From Notospermus geniculatus (lineage: Eukaryota; Nemertea; Pilidiophora; Heteronemertea; Lineidae), in NCBI GenBank assembly GCA_002633025.1, contig NMRB01000801.1:78191-142190 (forward strand): a DNA stretch of 64,000 bases, given 5' to 3'. Shown here piece by piece: positions 1 to 13,552 of this stretch. The notes under the pieces were generated by a model. That model was not told the origin of the DNA. It did not search any database and saw nothing but the letters and a program-made list of their open reading frames with translations. The translations under genes were made by a program, and so were the position numbers. Positions within the stretch are counted from its first letter, which is position 1. Every line of letters starts with the position of its first letter.

Positions 1-695
1 GGGGGGGGGGGGGGGGGAGGATGGACTACCGAACTTCTGTCAACCATTCCCTATCTCCCCTTAACTGTGTTTGCAAAGAGTGGTAAATATTGTTGGTCTC
101 CTCAAGTCCACAGATCAATGGACCGTGTCCTCCTCGCGATGGTTGCATTAATTGTCTTCCGATCGATCGGTGTCTAAGATCATTAAATCGATCGTAATCC
201 ATTCAAGAAGATTGATGGCTTGGCATGCACTCTGACTGCATTGTGTTTACACCAGGTGCAAATTATCTGATTGTTGCTAGTGGAGAGAGATCGTTCGTCG
301 GCACTACTTTCTTCTTTTACATTGCAGATTGTGATGGTCACGTGGTCTGAGGCATCTCCCGCGGTGGAAGAAAAAAAGTTGCGTGGACACACGTAAGGCG
401 TCGTGGAGGGGCGGAATATCGCAAATGTCAAATATTCGAGAACATAGGAATGCAAAAAAAATGTAACCAATGGCGTGATATGTCCGTACGGTTCATCATC
501 AGCTCGCTGGCAGAACACTCCAGAGTGACGAAGGGCAAGGAAGGGTCTCTGTCCGCTCGGATCTTGGAGGGAACGTCGCTCCAGTTGTGTAGGAAGATTG
601 CTGAACGTTATGCCGCACACTGCCAGCCGGGCGTTGCATATATGGATACTTTAAAGTGACGGGGCACTGATTATGGAGAGCGGCAATGCCTCAAA
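1..695. other. Left-edge 5' flank of the GPCR gene
   Basis: The window opens with a run of G (positions 1-17) and then non-coding sequence. No exon, RNA gene or clear promoter motif could be supported. Short open frames on both strands here show no recognisable domain. The stretch just before 696 could be 5' UTR of the GPCR. A pyrimidine-AG string at 704-709 resembles a splice acceptor, so an upstream non-coding exon is possible. Confidence 0.4.
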
Positions 696-1901
696 ATGAG
701 TCTTGTTTCAGTGACCACCACAAGTCCGATGACGTCACCCTTGGGCGCTACCAGTCAGTCGATGTATGATGGCGTCGACAACAGCATCAGCAACACCGTC
801 AAGGCGATCCTAATCATCGTAATATTCGTCATATCATCGACAGGGAATTCGACGGTGCTTTACATCATTTGTAAACACTATCAGATGCGAACTGTGACCA
901 ATGCCCTGGTCGTCTCTCTCTCCGTCAGCGACCTCGTCGCCACCTGGCTCTGCATGCCATTCACCGTCATCTCCCTCTTTATGAACCGATGGCCTTTTGG
1001 TGAAGCACTCTGCATCATCAACGGATTTTTATCCTCCCTGTCATGTATTGCCTCCATCTTGATGGTGACATTGATATCAGTAGACAGACTCGTATCCATC
1101 ATGAAAGCTCCCGGTGGGACCTTGACGACCAAAAGAACAGCCGTCGCTCTCTTCGTCGTTTGGTTCAGCGCTACTGTGTTTTCTCTGCCGTGGTATTTGA
1201 TTGAGACTGACGGCGACACTGCCATTTACAAAGAAGGATTCAACCACTGTATGTATCTCTTTCACGTCAGGTCTTCCAAGTTTGGCTTAGCGTACACATC
1301 CGTCACTGTCTCAATGTGTTTTGGACTTCCATCCATCCTCATGGCGTACTGCTTCGGCGCCATCTTGCTGATTATTCGCACCAACGACAGGCAGATCCGT
1401 CCTGCTTCAAGCCAAGCTCAAAGTCTCATCTTCCAAAGTGAAATGAGAACTGCTAATACTGTGCTTATTATAATCGCCATGGTGATCGTAAGCTGGCTGC
1501 CATATTTGATCTTCGCGTTGCTGGAACTTTGCGCTGAATTCAACATAAATGCGACAGCCGATTCCATCGCGCTGATCCTATCGTGGGCAATTCGATCCAT
1601 GCATCCAATCCTGTACGCAATCCGGAATCCAAACGTCTTAGAACTCCTCAACATCAAGCAAGCGACTGGTTACCGAACAAAGAGTTTCTCCAACATTCTA
1701 CCAACAGTGACGCCAAGGCTGGAATTGGAACAGAATGGCAATGTTGTCTCCGAAGAAAATGTAAAGCCGAAATTTGATTGGACAATAGTGAAACATTCGC
1801 CGCTCTCCCCGAGAGCTCTGCTGTGTGGGACGCGAAAGGGCTCTGATCAGGACTCGTTACAAATTGCTGCGGAGAACATCAGACAGTCCACCAGCTTATG
1901 A
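696..1901 (+). CDS. Class A (rhodopsin-family) G protein-coupled receptor, orphan-like, intronless
   Basis: A 401-residue open frame with seven hydrophobic segments encodes a plasma-membrane receptor that should couple a ligand to G proteins; the ligand is unknown. Family landmarks are visible: GN in TM1 (N51), LSVSDL in TM2 (D79), a cysteine before TM3 (C106) pairing with C185 in extracellular loop 2, W156 in TM4 and P212 in TM5. Three signature motifs are altered: DRL (130-132) instead of DRY, SWLP (266-269) instead of CWxP, and HPILY (303-307) instead of NPxxY. The N-terminus is short, Ser/Thr-rich and has no signal peptide. The C-tail is about 75 residues. M12 (position 729) is an alternative start, because an acceptor-like string lies between the two ATGs. 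The general style resembles orphan receptors of the GPR45/63/135 kind, but I cannot assign an orthologue. Confidence 0.9.
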   Translation: MSLVSVTTTSPMTSPLGATSQSMYDGVDNSISNTVKAILIIVIFVISSTGNSTVLYIICKHYQMRTVTNALVVSLSVSDLVATWLCMPFTVISLFMNRWPFGEALCIINGFLSSLSCIASILMVTLISVDRLVSIMKAPGGTLTTKRTAVALFVVWFSATVFSLPWYLIETDGDTAIYKEGFNHCMYLFHVRSSKFGLAYTSVTVSMCFGLPSILMAYCFGAILLIIRTNDRQIRPASSQAQSLIFQSEMRTANTVLIIIAMVIVSWLPYLIFALLELCAEFNINATADSIALILSWAIRSMHPILYAIRNPNVLELLNIKQATGYRTKSFSNILPTVTPRLELEQNGNVVSEENVKPKFDWTIVKHSPLSPRALLCGTRKGSDQDSLQIAAENIRQSTSL

Positions 1902-2012
1902 CGACTGGATGCCGTCAGTAGAGTCATTAAGTGATGGTTGAACGTGCTGTCGGTCACCCGGATGTCGAGAAGACGTGCATCTGTCGTCGCGGACGACGGC
2001 ATCAAAAGCTTT

Positions 2013-2113
2013 TTCATACTTCTCCGTTTTGCGCTTTACGCTTCTTCGTTCCCTATGTTTATGTGTGTTACCAGGAAACGGACACGCGCAAAGCGTAAAA
2101 CGCGAAGTATGAA
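2013..2113. repeat. Imperfect palindromic element
   Basis: The left arm (2013-2042) and right arm (2086-2113) are imperfect reverse complements, centred on sequence related to CGTTTTGCGCTTTACGC. About 40 nt separate the arms. It looks like a short non-autonomous DNA element or foldback. No target-site duplication was identified. Confidence 0.45.
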
Positions 2114-2313
2114 TCTACCTTTATGCGGGTGCGGGCATCACGGCAAGTTGACGAAACGTCCACGACATCTGTCGCGAATGTGTGGGCAACTTAGCCTGTC
2201 GTGGACGAGTTGTGTACGGTCGTTTTGTCGTCTCGTTCGGGACGCCATCTATCAGTCACTTCTGAGAATGTCCACGACTTTTTAATCGTTCTCGTTCGCG
2301 GCGTAGGCCGTAT

Positions 2314-2472
2314 CTAAGGCTGCTTTTCCACGAGACGTTTGCGGACGCGGTTTCGGTGGCGGGAGCGGGTGCGGGTGAAACAGCTAATGGGAAATACGTT
2401 GGTTCGATTTTTTCCACCCGCGCCCGCCTCCTATTCCTCGCCCACAAACGCCTCGTGGAAAAGCAGCTTTAG
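2314..2472. mobile_element. MITE-like foldback element, about 159 bp
   Basis: The ends are inverted repeats: CTAAGGCTGCTTTTCCACGA on the left and the near-exact reverse complement at 2443-2472. The complementarity continues inward through GC-rich sequence, so almost the whole element can fold into one hairpin. It has no coding capacity. Its right end overlaps the next palindrome by a few bases (CTTTAG), which suggests nested or serial insertion. The superfamily is not known. Confidence 0.6.
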
Positions 2473-2575
2473 GCCTGCTTTGTTTTTTCCGCGACGTGAC
2501 CAACGAAGCGGAAACAAACAATGCTTTCGAGCGTTTCCGCGCACGGAAACGCGCCAATGGAAAGCAGGCCTAAAG
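2467..2575. mobile_element. MITE-like element with 15-bp perfect terminal inverted repeats
   Basis: The terminal inverted repeats are CTTTAGGCCTGCTTT at 2467-2481 and AAAGCAGGCCTAAAG at 2561-2575, a perfect match. The interior contains further imperfect complementarity around GCGGAAAC and GTTTCCGC. It is non-coding and abuts the element on its left. Confidence 0.6.
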
Positions 2576-2779
2576 ATGGGGATGGAATTCGTCAGAGACA
2601 CAAATACGCGTGTAAAAGAAATGTGTCGTTTTTCCTAGTAGGTGCTCTACTGTGGTGTACCACATTTCATTTCCGCGGCATGCAATACGTGTTGTCCTCA
2701 ATGAACAAAAACTGTTTAGTTCCATTTATGTGTTGTCAGTTATCTAATATGATTGAAATCAGCCCTATATCATGTAATT

Positions 2780-2909
2780 AGCGAGTTTTCGCAAAGCCCC
2801 CGAAACGCCAACGCGAACGCCAATCCCATTGTTCGATGCCATGAAGAGAGCACCGAACAAAAGGATAGACGTCCGCGTTGGCGTTTCAGGGGCTTTGCGA
2901 AAACTCCCT
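2780..2909. mobile_element. MITE-like foldback, family 1 copy A
   Basis: Terminal inverted repeats of about 35 bp begin GAGTTTTCGCAAAGCCCC and continue with GAAACGCCAACGCG; the reverse complement closes the element at 2874-2908. A second, very similar full-length copy lies at 39691-39819, with the same internal core around AAGAGAGCACCGAACAAAAG. This establishes a dispersed family of about 130 bp. No transposase is encoded. Confidence 0.75.
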
Positions 2910-3411
2910 ATTGTGCCCAACGAATACGCACACGTACTTGTTGTCAATTCTTTGTTTTGTTATGCTGTTGATTTGTAATAAATTCATGACGAAAGTGTGA
3001 AAATAGACCTACGGTGTTTATTTTATCGGTCGTGAGGTATACATATGCATATACAATGTACGTATATCTATTGAGTATCACAATTTCTAATGGATTCATC
3101 GAATGCGATATTATTGTTGATCAGAAGCGCTCCGCCCCAACAATAAAGACTATTTGGAGAGAGCGGAGGTTTATGGGTGGAGCGTCTCATGAGTGTCCAG
3201 GGACAAATAGGCCTACATAGGACAACCTGTGGCCCAGGTCCATAGACCAAGATTTGTGTCGACAATACAGTTGGTACAAAACGAAAAAAAGGCCACAGGT
3301 GGTTCTATGGATGCGAATTCTCTGCTTTGGAGCTGTCCTGAGCATTTCGGCAACGACAGGACGCCACATGTGGAGGTTGGTCCCCGGGGTTGGTCGTGCA
3401 TATGATGATGA

Positions 3412-4670
3412 TTAGAGCGTGGCCTTAATCATGGCGAGAGCAGAAAGAAGGACAATGTAGCACATGTTGATGGAGGCACTCCCGTTGTTCCACATGGCGA
3501 CAACTCGAGCCGGACCACCACTTCCACCCTTGATCTTCATCGGGAAGGCGATGATGCTCGCACCACGGGCTGGAATCTTGTCAACATTCGCCAGATTTTC
3601 TAGTCCAATCTTATTACGACCCAAGGCAAGAACATGCGTCATCTTGAGTTGAAGATTTGGGACATCGAGCGAAAGCGAATCGACGCCGATGCCTTTGATA
3701 TCGCGGTTGTCAAGGAGCCATTTTGTCGCCGCGGCAGAAAACGCCGGCCAGGCCATTTTCGTCGTGTCCGTGGGATGGCCCATGTAGGCTGTTTTATTGC
3801 TGATAAACTTCCCCCATCCTGAGTACATGACGACGTAAGAACCGTCCGGAATCCTGCCGTATTTTCGCTCGTGGTTGATGAGGTCCCTGACGGAGACGCC
3901 GTAACTTGCTGTCTTCGCCGCACTCTCCGACACGTCCACAACACAAACCTCGCCGAAAAACCTGCTGATTGGGATTTCCTCGGGATACCAGCAGCCTGGA
4001 CTGTTGCAGAAGTGAGTTGGGGCATCGTAATGGGTCCCTCCGTGTTCTGCCGTTTCAAATGCATACTTGGAGACACTGAAAACGAAATAGGAATAAACTG
4101 CAGTGGGGGCAAACAAAAAAATTATACGGCACCACCAGGAAAAGCGGGCGTTTTTGCATCTCAGATCCCGGTCGTTTCACTCGGTCTATTTCCTCCTCAG
4201 AGAAGATACGACGGAGGAGGAGGAGGAGATATTTTAAAGACGGACCTGCACTGCGTGCGCGCGACATTGCAACCACTCTCCAGATGGCGAAGGCTCCTCT
4301 TTCCAAAGATTCGAAAACTTAGAACCACCTGAATGAACAGACCGAACATTGAGCGACAAAAAGCACTAATCCCTGCCGGGGAATCGACTTCCACATGTTG
4401 CAGACCCTTTCGCCATTTTACACTGAGGTGCACAATGCATTGGAGTAGGCCTGGTATGACCAGTGCTACTTACAACATCTTGTTGTTTCCAGCCGGAAGC
4501 ACTCCCGCAAAACGTGACTTGATGCTGAATACCAAGCCGCCTGGGAAATACGGCATCGTTTTGTCGACGAAACTGTAGCTCATGTCAACAACATGGTCGG
4601 CCATCTTGATTGGGACAGCGGATGTGACAGAGAGAAAAGCAAGGTATCCGAGGACGATTTCTGCTTGCAT
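3412..4670 (-). CDS. Secreted, probably GPI-anchored cyclase/kynurenine-formamidase-family metal hydrolase
   Basis: Two coding exons on the minus strand: 4670-4474 (start ATG at 4670, donor GTAAGT) and 4075-3412 (acceptor TTTTCAG, stop at 3414-3412). They join in phase to give about 286 residues, a normal length for the putative-cyclase family (Pfam PF04199: kynurenine formamidase, isatin hydrolase and relatives). The signature HGGTHYDAPTHF at about residues 77-88 supplies the metal-binding His and Asp residues of these amide or ring hydrolases. Residues 1-20 form a signal peptide. The last 20 residues are hydrophobic after a small-residue stretch (NGSAS), the layout of a GPI-attachment signal, so I infer an extracellular, membrane-tethered enzyme. 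The substrate cannot be read from the sequence. The start codon lies about 0.9 kb from the calmodulin start, in head-to-head orientation. Confidence 0.85.
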
Positions 4671-5576
4671 TTTGACTGGAATAGAAAATATGGCGGCTTA
4701 ATCCTGTTGTTTCGGTCTCACATCAAAGTTGATAAGGGGCACTATTCCTCTCAAAAGATGCACAACGTCCGAAGACTGTCCTCATAACGCCGCGCCGTCA
4801 CCGAGGACAAGACGCGTAGTGGATTTTCGCCACCACGCTCCGGATGAGCGAACTTCTCTGTCTTGCCCGAACTGCTAGGCCTAGGCCTGAGTTCTTGATC
4901 ATCGGTGGTGATAAGACCTAGTAACATGGAGAAAACTTACCAGCTTAATTCCCGGTGTTTGGTAGCCCAAGAAATTGTGGTATTTTCGCCGACCGCGCCA
5001 ACCACCCGAATACGGTCCACCTAGCAGGGCCTATCTCACCACCTCTGTGAACTTTATTGTTTGACGATATCAAATCACATTAACAGATTAATGACATTCG
5101 CGAGGGAATAACAATGAATAGGCCTATAATCGTTGAATGGAAGCCAGTAGAACTGGTTTCGGATGAAATTAGGAATTTCCGTCTCATTGGCTTTCTGGAG
5201 CAAGTCACATTTGAGATCATGTTAGGCCTGCCCCTTCTAGAACCGAGTAAAGGCCTTTATTGAACTATTGAAGCCACCAATGTTCGTACATCATTAGCGG
5301 TGGGCCCCAGGGCTTCCAACGTCCAACTTTGGCGCGCATCGGGGCATCGGGCAGGCATCCCGCCAAATTGCTATTAATCTCGCCAACAGGTGCGCGTAAT
5401 CGCGTTATCATTCCCTATGAATGAGGTTGCAATGCGCCACTCCAGCCTCGCTTTGCTTTTCCACGCTTGGCAGGTCAGGACGCGTTAACCCCAAATCAGA
5501 CAGGTTGAGCTCGCATTTCGCACGGTTTTTGTGATTTTACTCCGTCAAGAACTGTCAAACACCATTCGAAACAGAC
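4671..5576. promoter_or_regulatory. Shared head-to-head spacer between the cyclase and calmodulin genes
   Basis: This 0.9-kb spacer separates the start codons of the minus-strand cyclase gene and the plus-strand calmodulin gene. It must hold both 5' UTRs and promoters. I see no convincing TATA box. A TTGGCGCGC string near 5330 and several TAGGCCTA-type octamers are present. No other gene is supported. Confidence 0.4.
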
Positions 5577-9708
<4,132 letters not shown>

Positions 9709-11480
9709 TTTGGCTGACTGCTGGTTTGAAGAAAGATTTGTAATAAATAGCTAATTTGTATATCTGCTGATTACACTGATATCTAGCTGGTGTAAGATGT
9801 ATTATAGATGCCAAACAATCTCTGTAAGATGATTGAAGTCGAGCAAGACATTGTACGATTCCTTGTATAGAAAGTTAGAGAATGATAGAACAACAAATAT
9901 GAAATGGTGTCCTCGATTGAGGGATGCAATACATCTATTGTACAAAGTCAAGTCCATACCATGTGTTGCTATGAAAGTCTAACATGTGTCCAGTTGAAAG
10001 GGTTCAATTTTGCAGGGTTCTGTACCATTTGTCTCCCAGACAACCATTTGTCTCCCAGACAACCATTTGCAGAAGTCGTCAATCATATTCTGAATTCAGG
10101 GTGTCCAAGACATGCCATAGTGACGACCCTAAAATTGAACCCTGTTAACCTAATGATGTCTTCCCAAATGTCTTCCTTGTTATAAGTTATATGTTATGGT
10201 CAATATGACTACGAGTCAAGAATGCTTTGTACCTGATTCCATACCATTTGGAACCCTATTGAAGTCATTCTATGCTTGGAGGACTTGTCCTCTGGTTGCA
10301 ACTCCCTAAGAGTAAGAACTGACTGTAATATGCAAGAGACTCTTGCATATTACAGTCAGTTCTTACTCTGGGTTGCCTGTACTGGTATGGTCTCAACAGT
10401 CCTGTCTATTTTGTTCATGTGCTATCTCCTTCATCTGAAAAATCTACCTGTGTAAGCAGTTGCTGCATTTCCATGAATCAAGGCATTTGGCTTGTTATCG
10501 CCTGTTTTTCAAGTTGCAATTGATGTTAAGTGATGCGAACAAACATTCCATGAATGGTGTCTTTCTTATACTTTCCAAAGTCTTTAAGAATTCCACTGTC
10601 AACTATTTCCCACCGTGTTCTGTACTATTTTTTGTACAAATCTTTCAATCTTTTTTGGGCATTTGTCTCTTGTGTTCCGCCACCCAACTGTGACGACAGT
10701 ATTATGTGGGTATGAACTGTGCCTCTGTGTGATTTATCTCTGAAGAGAGTTTGATATTATTACCGGTAGTCATGTTGCATTTATGATATAGTTTTGCTAG
10801 TCTTGTTTGGCTCAGTCAGGATGTATCATAAATTTTCCCTAAAATCAGTATTGTTTCATAATGGGCTTCCACAGACAAAATGATGAAATCTGGGGATTTT
10901 TATTGAAGTTCTTTTTATCATGGTATTTCCGTGAATAAATCTCATGTTAGCCAGTTGTTTGATCTTTGTTGAAAGTTAGTACCAGTAAGTTAGCTTTTGG
11001 TTGATCCATTTGTCTATCAGCTGTCAAATTCCACACATTGACTTCTGAAAATACCTGAACCATCCTTCATGTGTTGAGTCACTGAAAGGAGCCATCATGC
11101 CAAGCAGAGGCCTATTTGCTAAGGCTGGCAGAGGCCTTCCTCTGTATTGATAATGATGTGCTGGTGGGAGGGATGCTTAAGTGGGACTTGGAATACTAAG
11201 TGCATGATGTGGTTGATGTGTCGAATGATTGCTTGGTGGCAATAAAGACAAATTGTGTGGAATAAGAAAATGTAGTTGAAACTAAACATTCCCTTTTGTA
11301 TGCAATATGAACTTACTTGTGAACTGCTCTTCTTGTCTATCTGCTGACTTGTTAATAAAATTTGATGAAAAAAAGTTGAAATACAGTTAATGAAAAAAGT
11401 TGAGAAGATTATGCTCTTTGTAAAATTTGCTTTTTTCACTGATTTTGGTGGAATATTTTTTGTATGAAGAATAAAAGTAT
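9709..11480 (+). other. Calmodulin 3' UTR and flank with alternative poly(A) signals
   Basis: Downstream of the calmodulin stop, AATAAA signals occur at 9742-9747, 10934-10939 and 11470-11475, so 3' UTRs of about 50 nt, 1.2 kb and 1.8 kb are possible. A 20-bp direct repeat (TTTGTCTCCCAGACAACCAT) sits near 10030-10070. A perfect palindrome lies at 10309-10369. No coding exon is supported. Confidence 0.5.
10309..10369. repeat. Perfect 30-bp palindrome with a one-base centre
   Basis: Bases 10309-10338 are the exact reverse complement of 10340-10369, around a single central A. If the long calmodulin 3' UTR is used, this would be transcribed as a 30-bp perfect hairpin. The outer sequence reads AAGAGTAAGAACTGACTG. 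Confidence 0.9.
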
Positions 11481-11580
11481 AAAATATCTGTCAGTTGCAA
11501 TCTTGTTTTTTACTTGTGAATTTTGGAGACAGAGACTTGGGGAGCAGGATGAATAAAACACCACTACTTGCAATTCACCA

Positions 11581-11688
11581 GGGCCCGTATGCATAAAGGT
11601 GGAATAAGCTTATTCCAGGTATAGCTTCACGTTATAACGTTAGGTTATACCTGGAATAAGCTTATTCCACCTTTATGCATACGGGCCC
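11581..11688. repeat. Foldback element with 43-bp perfect arms
   Basis: The left arm 11581-11623 (GGGCCCGTATGCATAAAGG and onward) is an exact reverse complement of 11646-11688. The loop is 22 nt. The outer GGGCC(C)GTATGC end is shared with hairpins at about 44941 and, more loosely, 40060 and 45158, although the stems differ. No coding content. Confidence 0.85.
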
Positions 11689-12642
11689 AGGTGTGCCTCA
11701 GACACTGGTCTTGCAAATACAGGGGGAACAGACTTCTTGCCTGGACGTTTTCCCCGGTGACATTTTTCCCAATCACACCATCATGATATCAATGCCACTT
11801 TCATTTCAATAGATTAACAGCAAAACCAATTGATATGTTGGCCAAATGCACTGTACATGTAGGCCTAATTTATAATTTGCACAAAGTAATGCCCCACAGT
11901 CCCTTTCAACTCGTCTGGCAAGCCAAAATGAATTGGAAAAGAAGGGGTTAATTATTGTTGCTGCCATCTAGCGGTAGTCCAATGAACTGCATTTGCGCGA
12001 ATGGGCAACCTGTTATGAAAGAAGGAATCTGATTGGACGGCTCATTGGAGGAGGTCTGTGTATATTTAATCTTCATCCGTGACTTTCTTGCACCAAAAAT
12101 TCGTATATTTATGTCAGATACCTTGAAAAGTAACCCATAACGTGGTTTTTGCCAATATTAACCAAATCTGGCACTATGTTACACAGAATTCCCATGACAA
12201 GCCAAAACGCCCATACTTTCCTCAGCCAATCAGGAACGAGTTACTATACTGAGCTCGGAAACCGGATTGTAATGGCTGGCGGGTTGTTGAAATTCCTGAT
12301 TCCCTGTTTTTTCTGATCTCATTCAAACGAATTCCAAGCATTTGGAGTCGTTTCGAAGCGAAGAATATTTTGTGTAATTGTTTGATATCCCGCTCCCCTA
12401 ATTATGTAAGCGAATCATCACTAATCTGAGCTCATTTATCGTGCGTCATCGAATTTGGACTTCATCATGCATGTTCATGACTGACCATGCTGACTTGGCT
12501 TCATCAATCATCATCATGCATGCATGTTCACTGGACACTGTCACTGGTTCATTCATGCTGAACTCAAGTCTCAGTGTCTGCACGCTGCATGTCTGTGTGT
12601 GTCTTTCCTGTGCTGCATGTCAGGCACCATCACATTAATCAT

Positions 12643-13346
12643 GATATCATCATTCTTCATGTCGTCAGGCCTAGGCCTAGGGTAGGCCTACGCCTATGTG
12701 TCCATGACTGCCATAGCCTACGGTCTGCTCAAAATCTCAATGTCACTGTGCTGCCGTGCATGCACATGACATGATACTTGCCAGGCATGGCTCTGCTGTA
12801 GGCTATGACGTAGATTGTACCGTAGGCCTAAAGGCCTAGGCCTAGCCGCCTAGGCAAACCCTACCAGGGCCTACACACGGCACGGGCTGTGCGGCGGCGT
12901 AGGCGTAGGCCTATGGCCCGGGGCTGCTCATGCATCATGGATAGGCCACGCCTTTTTTGCCTAGGGCAGGCGCTAGGTGGCAGGCCCTAAGCCTAGGTAT
13001 AAGGTAGGCCNCTGGATATCATCATTCTTCATAGTCAGGCCTAGGCCTAGGGTAGGCCTACGCCTATGTGTCCATGACTGCCATAGCCTACGGTCTGCTC
13101 AAAATCTCAATGTCACTGTGCTGCCGTGCATGCACATGACATGATACTTGCCAGGCATGGCTCTGCTGTAGGCTATGACGTAGATTGTAGGCCTAAAAAA
13201 CCCTACCAGGGCCTACACACGGCACGGGCTGTGCGGCGTAGGCGTAGGCCTATGGCCCGGGGCTGCTCATGCATCATGGATAGGCCACGCCTTTTTTGCC
13301 TAGGGCAGGCGCTAGGTGGCAGGCCCTAAGCCTAGGTATAAGGTAG
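12643..13346. repeat. Near-identical 0.35-kb duplication across a single N (probable assembly artefact)
   Basis: The block 12643-13010 reappears at about 13015-13346, directly after an isolated N at 13011. It has only a few indels (for example a shortened GGCCTAGGCCTAG run and one lost GGC triplet). Such differences look allelic. The simplest reading is two haplotypes placed in series. The block is unusually rich in TAGGCCTA and GGCCTAGGCC motifs. Confidence 0.8.
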
Positions 13347-13552
13347 GCCTACGCCCATGGTGATTGATTGACGTACATATGCCTAGGCCTACACTTACAC
13401 TTAAGTTACAGTCAGCTGGTCAGTAAGTGTGGGGGGGGGGGGCTGTCATTGTGATGTGATGACAACAATACAATTAGCTAGGCCTAATGATGAATGTGAA
13501 TGAAGTCTGTGTAGGCCCTAGACCTGATAGATATGCTGTTTGTATATTTCAG

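Larger units (their letters stand above)
1902..3411. other. Intergenic region dominated by palindromic elements
   Basis: Between the convergent GPCR (+) and cyclase (-) genes there is no supported gene. At least four separate inverted-repeat elements lie almost end to end between about 2013 and 2909 and are listed individually. An AATAAA at 2977-2982 could serve a transcript from the left. A TTTATT at about 3016-3021 would be a poly(A) signal for a minus-strand transcript. Neither assignment is secure. Confidence 0.5.
11481..13552. promoter_or_regulatory. Calmodulin-TALPID3 spacer and presumed TALPID3 5' region
   Basis: This interval holds a foldback element (11581-11688), a segment with TATATTTAAT near 12060, and the assembly-duplicated TAGGCCTA-rich block (12643-13346). 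The first identified TALPID3 coding exon opens at a splice acceptor at 13551-13552. At least one 5' UTR exon and the promoter must therefore lie upstream, probably in 12.0-12.6 kb, but I could not locate them. Confidence 0.35.

Noticed and set aside
183-620. 145-codon open frame (-) at the left edge
   Set aside because: No domain and no splice context. Chance open frame in GPCR 5' flank.
10309-10369. Interpretation of the calmodulin 3' UTR hairpin as a microRNA precursor
   Set aside because: Perfect 30-bp pairing with a one-base centre lacks the bulges and terminal loop expected of an animal pre-miRNA.
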